Source: Welwitschia mirabilis (Eukaryota; Gnetophyta; Gnetopsida; Welwitschiales). From it: a stretch of DNA of 64,000 bases. A program made the position numbers and the translations under genes. Below, one piece after another: positions 38,480 to 48,775 of this stretch. The notes beneath the pieces were generated by a model, which did no database searches, was not told where the DNA came from, and saw only the letters and a program-made list of their open reading frames with translations. Each line of letters starts with the position of its first letter. Position 1 is the stretch's first letter. The DNA is taken from positions 196,109,945-196,173,944 of the forward strand of contig JBOZIK010000001.1 in assembly GCA_051453625.1 (NCBI GenBank), read 5' to 3'.

Positions 38480-40960
38480 CTGATTCTCTATTTTAATCCA
38501 TGGCTCACTTGCTTGATCATGGTATGAGTTGACACTCTTGGTGGAGAGAAACTTATATAAAACATCAATTTCCCTAAGGGAATTTGATAGAATAACAACT
38601 ATTCACTTCAAAAAATAGGTTCTTACTTATCTAAGGGATCCCAATTCATCACAACAACTCTTGAAAGGGATTCTTTCAATGTTATTATTTAAGAAGATTA
38701 ACTTAATGTGTCTATAAACAAATTTGTTCTTCAAGAAGATAGAGTTAATGTGTCTACCCAAATTCAACACTTCGAAGCTACATAATCTCATGCTAATTTC
38801 TTTTGTTCTTGGTTATGTTGGCTTTAGAGAGCTAACGAGCCTTCTAAATCTTGTTTAAAATTTTGAAATTGGATCTTTCTGAAGGTTGGACCATCCCTAT
38901 CTTTTAGTCTATGATGGGAAGTTTATAAACCCTTTCAAAATTATGGATGTCTTATTTTAAGAATTCATGCAACTTTTCAACCATGATCCTAACTTCATTA
39001 TGAAAACTTAACATGTCAAGAATTCAAAGACCATATTCCTCATCTCTTTTTAGCTAATTTGGTTTTTCCTCTAGATTATCCTCTATCTTTTAAAAAGTTA
39101 TTGATGCTATGAATGAAATAAAATATGATAAGGATTTCAGATTAGATGATCTTCTTGTTGATATTTATAAGTGTTTGTGGGATGTAATTGGTGGTTCTTT
39201 CTATAACATTTACAAAGAGCCTATAGCATCTATCTCCCTTGTTAGATATATTATTATTAGTCTAGTCAAGCTAATTCGAAAAGATAAGGGTGAGGACTAA
39301 ACCAAACACTAGTATCCTATCATCTTATTAAATACCTCATATATGATAATTATAAATCCCTAGCTAGAAAGTTAAGAAAACTTATTCTCTTCATAGTCAT
39401 TTGACCAAAATAAGCTACCTTCATTAGAGGTTATTTTATTTTAACTAATATTATTAGTCTAGCTAAAGCTTATGAGTGAGGATCCCAAACTATTTAAAAT
39501 TTGATTTTCCTAAAGATTAACTACTCTAAAGCTTATAATGCATTTTATGGAATTTTATTTTAAAAATGGTACAACAAATTACCTTTAGACAAGGCTTCAT
39601 TAACACATTAAGATGCTTTTCTCAAATGGTTTTGTTTAGGTTTGTAATAATGTACGTACCTTGACTTCCTTTTAATTAAAGCGGTTAGTTCATCAATGCT
39701 ACCCCTTGGCTTCTTATTTACTTATCTTTGTTGTAGATGCTTAAGGCCATCTTATTGGGTCGCACTTGAGTTTAGGATTTTTTCATGCTCTTTTCTTTCC
39801 CAGTTATTCTAGCTAGTTTTACAATTATTACAATTCTAATGAGTGTTTCTTCTTGGTTTGTAACACTGCCTTTGACATCTCTTCCTTGCTTAAGTACCTA
39901 AAGATTTATTATCAAACTTCTGGCTCTAGCATTAACTGAAATAAGTTTTCCTAATTTTGCTATAAGTTGATCAATATTTACTAAGCTTATTTGGGGTACA
40001 AAATCATGTAAGGTGAGATTTTTGAGCTTCTATGTATGCCTTTTGTCTTTAATGTGTCTCTTTCACTATCATGATCATGGATTATTAAGAAGATTCATCA
40101 TAAGACTTAAGATTAACTTTTTAAATATTTATCTTTAGCTATTAAAACTATTATTTATCATAGAATATATACTGCCACTATTGTGTTCTATTTTACATGT
40201 TTAGCTTCCTATAAATCCTCATACAATAAATGTTTTACAATTTTAAGAGATCTATTAGAGTTACTTGAGATGTATGCATGCATTCCAAAGATTTTAGAAG
40301 CTTGAACATAGAGAACATCTTTAATCAAAGAAAATTCTTTATTGCTTGTTGGCTAGTTAATACCAATAAGGAATATGTGCATTAAAATTTTCTTGTAAAA
40401 AATTCCATTTAATTTTCTCTTCCTTTTAGCAAAAAAGCCTGCTCATCCTTCTTCTACTCACAGATGCTTTTCTCCTTACTTCCATTAAACTGCATTATTC
40501 CATCTTTCTTAAGCCTATCTAGAATTTTTAGGTAACTACTAGATATTTATTTCAAACTCTTGAAAATCTTATTTATTATAATACTTTCCTTTGCTAGTCC
40601 CTTTAACTTAATAATAAGAAGGCAGTTTAGTAGAAAAAAGTGGTTGTGCTACTTCTTTCTTCTGTTAATAAGGAATTAAGAAGATTGAAAATGTTTAATA
40701 TCATCATTCTAGCTCTTGATAACATGTTTAGTGTCATAATTCTATCTCTTGGCTCAATTGATCTTGAGCCAAATGCAGATTCAATCTTTTTAGTAATAAA
40801 AGAACTGCTTATCACCTTCTATATTCTTGAATTCCTTCTTTTTATATCTTTCAAACTACTTAAGGTAACTTTAACCTTTGGACTTAGAAGAATGATTATA
40901 ACTACAAACCTATGTATACTAGTTTCATGATCATTTATGATTTGATAATAATCTAATCTT
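38480..40960 (+). mobile_element. Plus-strand LINE relic, 5' portion
   Basis: Around 38826 an ANEPSK-like stretch matches the linker before LINE RT. From 39109 an open piece (DDLLVDIYKCLWDVIGGSF) matches the consensus LPIEFYK..W..VG. Then come PIILLNTSYMIIINP (RPISLLNVSYKIIAK), FLKINYSKAYNAF (LDFEKAYDRV), a damaged FADD region, and SGSSIN (near 39920; consensus SGL.IN). Near 40130-40260 an AIKTIIYHRI...YNKCF block matches the post-RT region (SLAGR..VVN.VL). Stops are abundant. Its 3' part lies at 48776-49374, displaced by the LTR element inserted at 40961. Confidence 0.8.
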
Positions 40961-41418
40961 TATTGGGTATGTTTGACATAGGTAATGTCAAAATTTTATG
41001 TTTTCCAAAAAAGGAAAGTTATTATTTCTAAAGTCATTGATAAAGGAGATGAAAAGAAGATTAATGCAAGTATTAGCATTATTATGTAAGATTATAAATT
41101 AGTCATTTCTTAACTTTAAGGAATGATTGCTTCAATTTTCCCTTTTTTTTGCATGGAAAATAGCTGTTAGATTCATGTTTTTTGGATCTAAGATGAGACT
41201 TATAAGAAAAGATTAGAATGATATTAGGATGGAAGTTATGAGACATCATTTATAAATTAACTTTAACAGCTAATGAAAAACATGCCTAGTCATTATCCTT
41301 AGCATGGCCAAGGGATTAGGCATCTAGTTTGAAGAGTTACTTTTTATGTTTTAAATACACAATGTTTATCATCAATTTATGATTTTTTGTTTATACCTTG
41401 TGGATTCAAACCCTTCCA
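40961..41418 (+). repeat. 5' LTR of the gene-carrying element
   Basis: 458 bp, beginning tattgggtat (TG mutated to TA) and ending cttcca. Shared blocks with the 3' LTR include tctaaagtcattgataaagg, ttaatgcaagtattagca and catgttttttggatctaa. Confidence 0.88.
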
Positions 41419-41419
41419 A

Positions 41420-41432
41420 TGATATCAAAGCC
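41420..41432 (+). other. Primer-binding site (initiator tRNA-Met type)
   Basis: tgatatcaaagcc resembles TGGTATCAGAGCC and lies one base after the 5' LTR. Confidence 0.75.
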
Positions 41433-42153
41433 TTCTAAGTTATTGGCTTAACCATCACACTCAGTAAAGATCCATTACAAATTAGCTATGATGATCAATT
41501 TAGACATCCTTATGATTACCTTATATGACCTGGTTTTCCATCACCCTAGCAACCATAGCATTAATAGTAGTTACCTGTGAACTAGCATTATTGCCAATGT
41601 CAGAATCATGTTTATTATGTTTTGTTCCTCCTTAGTTAAAAGATAAGAAAAGGATTTCCATTGTTAAAAATAGACCAAAAATCATCAATAGAAAAGAGGA
41701 GAAGAGTGATTTTGATAAAAAATTATAGGAAATCTCACTGGTGTTCTAGGTTATTTCATAAAACTTTGACAAGAAAAGATAGATGCTAAAAGAATGGAAG
41801 AAGGCAGTGTATTAGATCTTGTTTAACTTGTTCAATGGTCACAGTTCCTCAAAAAGTGAGAAAAGCATGAAATCATTATCTTAGCCAGAGGAGAAATAGA
41901 AGCAAGTGAAAGATGAGAATCTAGTTTACTAGGTTCTTGTTTAGTAACTGGACATTTAAAATGGCCAAATCATGAAATAAATTCCTCTGAATTTAGGTTT
42001 AAAGATCTCTTTCGAAGGAAGTTCAAAACCAGAGCCCTTTCTAAGGATCTTTCTAGTTCCTTCAGACTTTATGTTGAAATATTCTAAAAATGTAGAGTAC
42101 TAATAATGGTTCAGTCCTACTAAAGCAAAGATTAAGAATATTGATTAAGAAGA
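41433..42153 (+). other. Left interior of the gene-carrying element
   Basis: Plus-strand sequence with no intact frame and almost no CpG. Segments such as KWIPLNLGLK-like and a Lys/Ser/Glu-rich stretch could be decayed coding sequence, either gag or the upstream part of the captured host gene. Neither can be shown. The nested gypsy element begins at 42154. Confidence 0.35.
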
Positions 42154-42561
42154 TGTTGTGAACCCACAAAAGAGAATACAGAAATTTGAAGGTGCAATGA
42201 CCACTTCAAGAAGGACAATCCTTCAATAATCACTTCGAGGATGATTAGCCTCTAATTACAAGAATTCTGGTTTTTATTCAATGCCTCTAACAATACATGA
42301 ATCACATATTTATAGGACACCAGTCCTTATAAGATGTTATAGTAAAATAGACATTACAAAAAGGGTACTTAAAAGACAAACGTTACAATAAAGAAGATCT
42401 TTCCATCTTTACAATAAAAATAGACAGGATTACTATAATGGGACCATAACATTTAAAGAAGACATTATAAATGTTACAATAAAGATAGATAAATAGGAAC
42501 ATAACATTTAAAGAAGATGTTATAGACATTACAATAAAGATATACAAGTAGGACCACAACA
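42154..42561 (-). repeat. 3' LTR of the nested gypsy element
   Basis: 408 bp. On the plus strand it reads from tgttgtgaaccc to ccacaaca, so the minus-strand LTR starts TGTTGTGG and ends CA. Its first ~165 plus-strand bases match 46823-46990, sharing ttacaagaattct and ttattcaatgcctctaacaa. It contains tandem-like repeats around attacaataaagata. Confidence 0.85.
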
Positions 42562-42577
42562 TTTCTCTCCACTTCGA
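42562..42577 (-). other. Polypurine tract of the gypsy element
   Basis: On the minus strand tcgaagtggagagaaa precedes the 3' LTR directly. Confidence 0.7.
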
Positions 42578-43398
42578 AATAACCTTATCCTCAAGGTTGA
42601 AAATTTAGAAATTTTTCTCTAAGCTTGTAAAGGTATTCCCTTGTGGCATCTTTAGGAGGAGAATTTACCCATTGTACTAACACCGCTATTATTGGTTGAT
42701 GGTGTTTCTTCACCATTTTCCTATCTAGGATACCAATATGATGCATCTAGAGCTGACCCTCTTTAGAGAAGTTAGGTAGTTGAATAAAAGCTATTGCATC
42801 ATGACCAACCTTTTCTTCAAATTAGATACATGGAAGATCCAATGAAATTTTGATCCAATAGCTAAATCAAGCTTTAAGAAACTACTCTAATCTTTTTAAT
42901 AATTCCGTAAAGGCCATTGGAACAAGGAAAGAGCTTCAATAGAAACAAGGAGAAAGATTCATACTACTATGAATAGTAATTGTAGCTTATCGATAAGGTT
43001 GTAAACCATATCTCCCACTTTAACAGATTGCTCTGTTATCTACTTAAAATTTCATCCTAGCTCAAGAAAATCCTAGGTTTTCCTTAAGTAAGCAAAGCAC
43101 TTGGTCTTAGTTTTTTAGTTCTCCATTAACCTGATCAATATTAGTAGAGCCTAAAATATAAGAGAACATTATAGGAGGTGCTTAGCCATAAACAAATTCA
43201 TAAAGATTTATTTTTGTAGAGCTATGAAAAATGGTGATGTACCATCATTCTGTCCATGAAAGCTATTTAGTCCATGCATCTAGCTTCTAACCACTCAAGC
43301 ATTGTACATATGTCTCAAGACAATGATTATGTTATAACCCACATTTTGTAAGCTTTAATTAATAGGGTTTCTAAACTATGTAAAACATTTTGATATTA

Positions 43399-43498
43399 NN
43401 NNNNNNNNNNNNNNNNNNNNNNNNNNNNNNNNNNNNNNNNNNNNNNNNNNNNNNNNNNNNNNNNNNNNNNNNNNNNNNNNNNNNNNNNNNNNNNNNNN
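43399..43498. other. Assembly gap (100 N)
   Basis: Run of 100 N within the integrase region of the gypsy relic. Confidence 0.99.
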
Positions 43499-43589
43499 TA
43501 ATTAGGATTTGATCCTAGGTTCCGTTATGCATGATAGTTAATAACTATACAAAAAAAAAATATTATGGTTAATTAAGATAATTAAAGTT

Positions 43590-43940
43590 GAGGTGTTACA
43601 GATTAATCACCTTACTTTGTCCATCAATTTGGGGATGATAAGATGAACTTATACATAAGTTGGTTCCTTGTAAATGGATTAACTCCTAACAGTAGTTACT
43701 AATAAAAACCTTATCTATATCATTGACAATGAAGTTAAGTATACCATGCAACTTAAATACATGCTCTATAAACAATTGAACAATCAAAGGAATAGTAAAG
43801 GGATGGGCAATAGGAATGAAATGAACATATTTAGAGAGTCGAACAACAACTCCCATAATGGAATTCTTCTCATTGGAAGATGGTAATATCTCTCAATGAA
43901 GTCCATGAAGATATCAGTTCATACCCCCTCTAGAATGGCT
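43590..43940 (-). pseudogene. Gypsy integrase core relic
   Basis: The minus strand reads VVVRLSKYVHFIPIAHPFT (consensus VVVDRLSKYAHFIPL.HPYT), then FIEHVFKLHGI and a SSYHPQIDGQSK block (consensus SAYHPQTDGQTE). The catalytic Asp in the VVVD position is changed. Several stops and shifts are present. Confidence 0.8.
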
Positions 43941-44475
43941 AGAGGTTGGATAAGGCTAGAAGGAGTAATAGATTTGGTCTTATTCCTTAGAAAAACATCA
44001 TAGACTGCCACATTTTTCTTAAGTTTAAAATAGCCTAGATACCAACAAAAGGTTTTTATTAGTTTAGGAAACTTGGGTGATTTCTTACGTCACTAGGATC
44101 TTGAGCCTAATACCACTCTATTTTTGTATCATAAGATACCATCATTGTAAGTATAATGGGTAAGTTGTTATGTTTCCTTTAAAGTTATTGAATGATACTT
44201 TGCAATTCCTTATCACTTTTAGCTTCAGCTAAAATTTGATCCATCCAAATAGGAAAGGGATAAGATATGACCAATAACTCTCTTTCCATCTTCCTGGAAA
44301 GGATATCAATTATGGAATTTTTTGATCCTTTCTTATACTTAATTGCGTAATCCTAACCCATTATCTTTATCATCAATTTTTGTTGTACCTCTATTGATAA
44401 CCTCTGCTCTTGTAAATACTTAAGACTATGGTGGTTGGTATAGATGATGAAATGATATTAAATCAAATAATGCTC

Positions 44476-45300
44476 TCATTTTTGTATAGCATGCAATATT
44501 GTCATCATTTCCTTTTCATAGGCGAAAAGCCCTTGATGTTTTTTAAACAACACCTTACTCATGAAAGCTATAGCCCTTCCTTCTTGCATCAAAACTGCTC
44601 CAATGCCTACACCAGAGGCATCACACTCAAGCTCAAATTGGTTAGAAAAATTAAGCAAGGCTAACACTAGAGTAGACATCATAGTTTGCTTTAAAAGATT
44701 AGAGGCTACATCAGCTTCTTTATTGCACACAAAGGAATCCTTTTTTAGCAAAGTAGTGAGAGGTGTAGAAATTTTGTCGTAGTCCTTGATAAATTTTCTG
44801 TAATATCTTATTAATCCCAAGAAACCTGTTAGTGCTCAAAGATACTTAGGAATGGGTGGTCATTCTAGCATAGATAACACCTTTTGAGGGTCTGTGGCAA
44901 TAGCTTTCTAAGATATACTATGCCCCAGGTACTCAATTTAAATCTATCCAAAAGAACAGTTTGACTATTTCAAAAATAATTTATGTTCATGAAGAATTTT
45001 AAATATTATGTCTAGGTGAATAAGATAAAATTCCCATGATGAGCTATAGATCAAAATATCATCAAAGAAAACTAGAACAAACTATTGCAAGTAAGGTCGA
45101 AACAGACTATTCATGAGGCTTTGAAAAGTGAATGGAGCATTAGTTAATCCAAAAGACGTAACCAAGTATTTATAATGCCCTTCATGTGTGCGTAAAGCTA
45201 TTTTTGAAATATCTTCTTCATAAACACGAACTTGATGATAACCTGATCTGAGATGTAGTTTGGAAAAATAAGTGTTGTAGATCTACTAATAATTCCTCCA
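44476..45300 (-). pseudogene. Gypsy reverse transcriptase and RNase H relic
   Basis: The minus strand carries the RT catalytic box FFDDILIYSS (about 45071-45042), EYLGHSIS and a 114-codon open piece (44820-44476). That piece has GLIRYYRKFIKDY, LTTLLKKDSF and LALLNFSNQFELECDASG, followed by GIGAVLMQEGR and EKEMM, which are the RT thumb and RNase H blocks. These copied RNA into DNA and removed the RNA strand. The open piece is a remnant of a polyprotein. Confidence 0.9.
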
Positions 45301-45399
45301 TTGCCTCCCTTCCTTTCAAAGAATATAGGGTCATGTACATAGCAATGTCCCCTTTGACCATCATTTTTTCAATGGCGTGACTACTAATAATCACTATAA

Positions 45400-45960
45400 G
45401 AGGATATCTTGCCCCTTCAAGAACATATTATTACCTTTGAACTTTATACACAATTTACAGAAATCCCATAAAATAGGGCCTAAAGTACGAAGCAAAGAAG
45501 CCCTAAGAACTACATCATATCTATGGAGAGAAAGCATATATGAATCTAAAGTAAAGTTGAAGTTTTATATAGTGAGAGGAAGATTATCACATGTACCTTG
45601 GACTTGTAGGCACTCACCATTAACCAACATGACTTCAAGAGGCTTGTCATTGGTCCATCAGGAATTAAGACATTTTAACAAATTTGAATAGATGAAGTTA
45701 CAAGTGCTACTAGAATGAATGAAAATACTAACAGGTTACTTCTTAAGTTTTGCATTCACCCTTATTGTCTAGGAAGATAGGGTACCAGTCATGGTGTGCA
45801 TAAAAATTTTTGGTTGTAGGTCCTCCACTGGTGCCTCTGTCACATCCATCTCTGCTTCTGATTCATTATTGGGTCAATATCCTTCAATAAGGAACAATTG
45901 TTTTGTTTTGTAGTGATGATCAAGGGTAAAGTTTCAATCACAGTTATAATATAGCCCCTT
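45400..45960 (-). pseudogene. Gypsy zinc knuckle and protease relic
   Basis: Near 45950-45880 the minus strand reads GLYYNCDxNFTLDHHYKTKQ, close to the knuckle LCFNCDEKW..GHRCK with C and R positions decayed. Near 45740-45690 FIHSSSTCNFI corresponds to the aspartic protease ALVDSGSTHNFI, with the catalytic Asp replaced, followed by DVVLRASLL (DVVLG..WL). Confidence 0.75.
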
Positions 45961-46543
45961 ATCTCTTCTAGCCTTAGCCTTTGCTAGTGTTTGATGCTAG
46001 ATTGCTGTAGGGATAGAAGTATTATGGGAAACATTGCTAGTTATAACATGATTCACCTTATTTTACTTGTTTAAGACAAGTAATTGATCTTGTTTCAGCC
46101 TTGCTAACCCAATAGCTTGGATCATGAAGTTGGGTTAGATCATGCAGACTTCATGCTTTAATTCATCCTTAAGCCCACTGATGAAATAACCCACAGAAAA
46201 TTCTTCAATTAACCCAGAAGTCCTATTAGCGGGCTATTCAAAGTGAGATTGGTAGTCCTAAAAAGTGAAGGTTTGTTGTAACTTGGTAAGCTCTCTAGTG
46301 TAATCCTCATACATGCTTAGATCAAAGCATGTGCATAATCCTTCCACAAATTCCTTTGAAGAGACAATTCCTTGACATTTTTCTAGCCATTGATATCATT
46401 GCAGTGCTTCCTTCTCAGGATGACAAGAGGTTAAAGGCACCTTTTGTGCTTCTGCAATAAGATTAAATTTGAAAAACTATTCAACTCGATTCTCCATTAA
46501 ACTGTGGGAATTCCAAGCATGTGATTCTCAGTTCAATGGTACG

Positions 46544-46798
46544 TTAGTTCGTTGTGTTGCACTCAAATCCCAATTGGTGGTGCTTAGCACCTATGGCAAA
46601 TGATGATTTAGACTGGAATGTCAATTGACTAGCCTGAAGACTTAATCCAGTAATCATTGACTTTAAATCTTCAATGGTAGAAGTGGTATGAGTATTCTCA
46701 CTTGCAACATACGTCCTCATCTCTTGAAGCTCTTGCTCATGCCTTTCCAATAAAGCCTTCCATTTGTTATCCATCCTTGTCTTTTGCATACAAGTCAA
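46544..46798 (-). pseudogene. Gypsy gag N-terminal relic
   Basis: 84-codon open piece rich in Glu, Lys and Gln (MDNKWKALLERHEQELQEMR) forming a predicted coiled coil, at the expected gag start just inside the 5' LTR and primer-binding site. The rest of gag (46500-45960) is interrupted. Confidence 0.7.
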
Positions 46799-46808
46799 TG
46801 GAGCTATG

Positions 46809-46820
46809 AATTTGATACCA
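46809..46820 (-). other. Primer-binding-site-like motif of the gypsy element
   Basis: On the minus strand TGGTATCAAATT follows the 5' LTR by two bases, resembling TGGTATCAGAGC. Confidence 0.6.
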
Positions 46821-46822
46821 AA

Positions 46823-46995
46823 TGTTATTAACCTGCAAAAGGGAAATATAGAAATTTGAAAGTGCGATGATCACTTCAAAAGGGTCAAGCCTCTAATAAT
46901 CACTTTGAGGGTGATTAGCCTCCAATTACAAGAATTCTATATTTTATTCAATGCCTCTAACAATACATGAACCATGTATTTTATAGGAGGACAGT
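46823..46995 (-). repeat. Truncated 5' LTR of the gypsy element
   Basis: Only about 170 of 408 bp remain. Homology with 42154-42320 stops near 46990, where the host-gene fragment begins without a target duplication. Confidence 0.75.
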
Positions 46996-47840
46996 GAAAC
47001 AACAAAAAAGGATTGTCAGACTGATATGGACAAGGGTAACAAGGTTAAAGATATGAAGGTTTCAACTGATAAATCCAAGGAAAAAGTTATAAAAGTGACA
47101 AGGATGTAATAGAAGAAAAGAAACGTTCAAATGAGTCTTGCAAGATGTAAAAATTGATGTTTCTAAAACAATGGCGAAGGCTTCAGATGAAACTGCCAAA
47201 GCAGCTTGAGGGGAGATGCAGGCTCAGAAAAAAGGCTTGAGTAAGAAGGAAGCAGCGGTCCTGATCCAGACACACTATCGTGGATACCTTGTACGGAGAT
47301 TTCTGCCTCTAAAGAAACTTTGCGAGATTATGAAGATCAAGTTCAAAATTGATGTACTTGAACAACAGGTGTGCAGAAGACCAGTGCAGTGGTCGTGCCA
47401 TTATGCAGTAGCTCCGTGATGAATTGGTACATAATGCGAGTGGCGTAGGAGTAATCGATGAAGAGCAACTCTGCCAAGAAATGAGCCCGAGACGAAATAC
47501 CCACATTTTGCAACAATTTGGGATTTGTATGAAAAAGAAGCGTAGGCAAATATTTCTGCTAAGGTTATAGAGCATTAGAGAAATACAGAAGTTGCTGTCC
47601 AGATCAATGAAACTTCCGAATGAAGAATGTACATTCTCCCCAAATCGCAAACACGCGGATGAGGAGAAATACACAGTAAATTATTTTGATCTGGTCAATT
47701 TAGGAGGAGGAGGATATGAAAGCGCAGTGAAAGTGTTGTGGAGTGGAGAACATTATGCCATTAAAAGTGATTTGATTCCTAAAATTTTTATTATTGTTTA
47801 CATCATTTATCCAAAATTCCCAAGGGTAAACTATTAAGTT
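46996..47840 (+). pseudogene. IQ-motif (BAG6-like) gene fragment, broken
   Basis: The frame from 47216 encodes KKEAAVLIQTHYRGYLVRRF (residues 10-29), a consensus calmodulin-binding IQ motif, then a basic helical stretch, LKKLCEIMKIKFKIDVLEQQ. In plant BAG co-chaperones (BAG5/6/7 type) an IQ motif directly precedes the BAG domain that binds Hsc70; calmodulin binds at the IQ. Here the following sequence does not give a recognisable BAG domain in one frame and the frame ends at 47417. Upstream, AKASDETAKAA is in frame but followed by TGA, and the Lys/Asp-rich region before it needs a shift. A second open piece (47592-47837) is unidentified. CpG content far exceeds its surroundings. I infer a captured host-gene fragment, non-functional as sequenced. 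Confidence 0.65.
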
Positions 47841-48275
47841 TCTTTTGGTAAAGTATTTTAAATTTCACATTTACAACATTATTTAAAAGTATATAAAAGA
47901 TTTCTGGAATATGAAGATAATACTTTCTCTCTCTCTTCTAGTATTTGTTTGAGTAAATATGTGATGTAAAGAAGTTATATGTTTTAAGATGCTCATATGA
48001 AAGGCATGAATGTAGCTTTAAGGCAAAGAAGCTTGTTTAATGTGTAGCCCAAAGTGAGGAAAGGGCACACTCATATTACAAGGTTTGTATTCCATTTTAC
48101 AAGAGGAAGAGGTAAAGTGAAGGACTAAAGGAGGAGTTCATAAGACCATATTTGAAAAACTCCTTTAAGAGTTGGAAGGAGAACATAACTGACCTTCAAA
48201 AATATGTGATTTGTAAATGACGTGTGACATGAATTGAATAGTACATACATCAAGGGGGTGTTATTAAAATGTTGT
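47841..48275 (+). other. Right interior of the gene-carrying element
   Basis: Non-coding, CpG-poor sequence. A pyrimidine tract ending tctctctctcttctag at 47941 looks like a 3' splice site and could be a retained intron end of the captured gene. The remainder resembles the 3' untranslated part of a copia element. Confidence 0.4.
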
Positions 48276-48290
48276 CATCAAGGGGGTGAT
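48248..48290 (+). other. Duplicated polypurine tract
   Basis: catcaagggggtg occurs twice, at 48248-48260 and 48276-48288, 28 bp apart. The second is directly before the 3' LTR, matching the typical copia AAGGGGGAGATTGTTGG junction. Confidence 0.8.
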
Positions 48291-48770
48291 TGTTGGGTAT
48301 ATTTGGCATAAGTAATTTCAACATAAAGGCATAAGTAATTTCAACATTTTATGTTTTTCAAAGAAGAAAAGCTATTATTTCTAAAGTCATTGATAAAGGG
48401 GGTGCAAAGAAAATTAATGCAAGTATTAGCACTATTATGTAAGAGTCTAAACTAGTCATCCCTTAACTTTAGGGAATGGTTGAGTCAATTTTTTTTTAGG
48501 AAAGAGTTGTTAGATCCATGTTTTTTGGATCTAAAATGAGACTTGCAAGAAAAGGTTAAAATGAGATCAGGATGAAAATTATGAGACATCATGTATCAAT
48601 CACTTTGAAAGCTAATGAAAAACATGTCCAGTCATTGTCCTTGGCATGGTCAGGGGTTGGGGCATCCATGTTTGAAGAATTACCTTTTATGTTTTAAATA
48701 CATGATGTTTATCATTTCATGGATATCAATCTATGATTTTCTATCTATGCCTATGGTTTCAAATCCTTCA
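48291..48770 (+). repeat. 3' LTR of the gene-carrying element
   Basis: 480 bp, from tgttgggtat to ccttca. It differs from the 5' copy by substitutions and by an extra near-duplicate of a gcataagtaatttcaaca unit close to its start (about 48314-48345). Target duplication atctt follows. Confidence 0.88.
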
Positions 48771-48775
48771 ATCTT

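Larger units (their letters stand above)
42154..46995 (-). mobile_element. Minus-strand Ty3/gypsy element nested in the LTR element
   Basis: On the minus strand the order is a partial 5' LTR (46995-46823), primer-binding-site-like sequence (46820-46809), gag (46798-46544), zinc knuckle (about 45950-45880), protease (about 45740-45400), RT/RNase H (about 45300-44476), integrase (about 43940-43590), a 100-N gap, a polypurine tract (42577-42562) and 3' LTR (42561-42154). This RT-before-integrase order defines Ty3/gypsy. The FFDDILIYS box and CFNCD-type knuckle resemble the Reina/CRM chromovirus group, but no chromodomain is seen. Stops and frameshifts make it inactive, and its 5' LTR is truncated. 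Confidence 0.85.
40961..48770 (+). mobile_element. Copia-type LTR element carrying a host gene fragment
   Basis: LTRs at 40961-41418 and 48291-48770 align along their whole length. The 5' LTR ends in CA and is followed by a primer-binding site (tgatatcaaagcc, 41420-41432); a polypurine tract (aagggggtgat) abuts the 3' LTR. Exact 5-bp duplications, atctt, flank it (40956-40960 and 48771-48775), so everything between is one insertion plus later insertions. Apart from the nested gypsy element, the interior (41419-42153 and about 46995-48290, some 2 kb) shows no copia polymerase. It contains instead an IQ-motif host-gene fragment. Such cargo resembles transduplication by non-autonomous LTR elements such as maize Bs1. 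The element sits inside a LINE. Confidence 0.8.

Noticed and set aside
40627-40930. Overlapping frames on both strands near 40.7 kb (62 and 96 codons)
   Set aside because: They fall in the post-RT part of the plus-strand LINE relic; neither has its own identity. The plus frame probably contains decayed LINE sequence.
47309-47674. 121-codon minus frame opposite the IQ-motif fragment
   Set aside because: Antisense to a plus-strand sequence with a recognisable motif, and no family matches the minus product.
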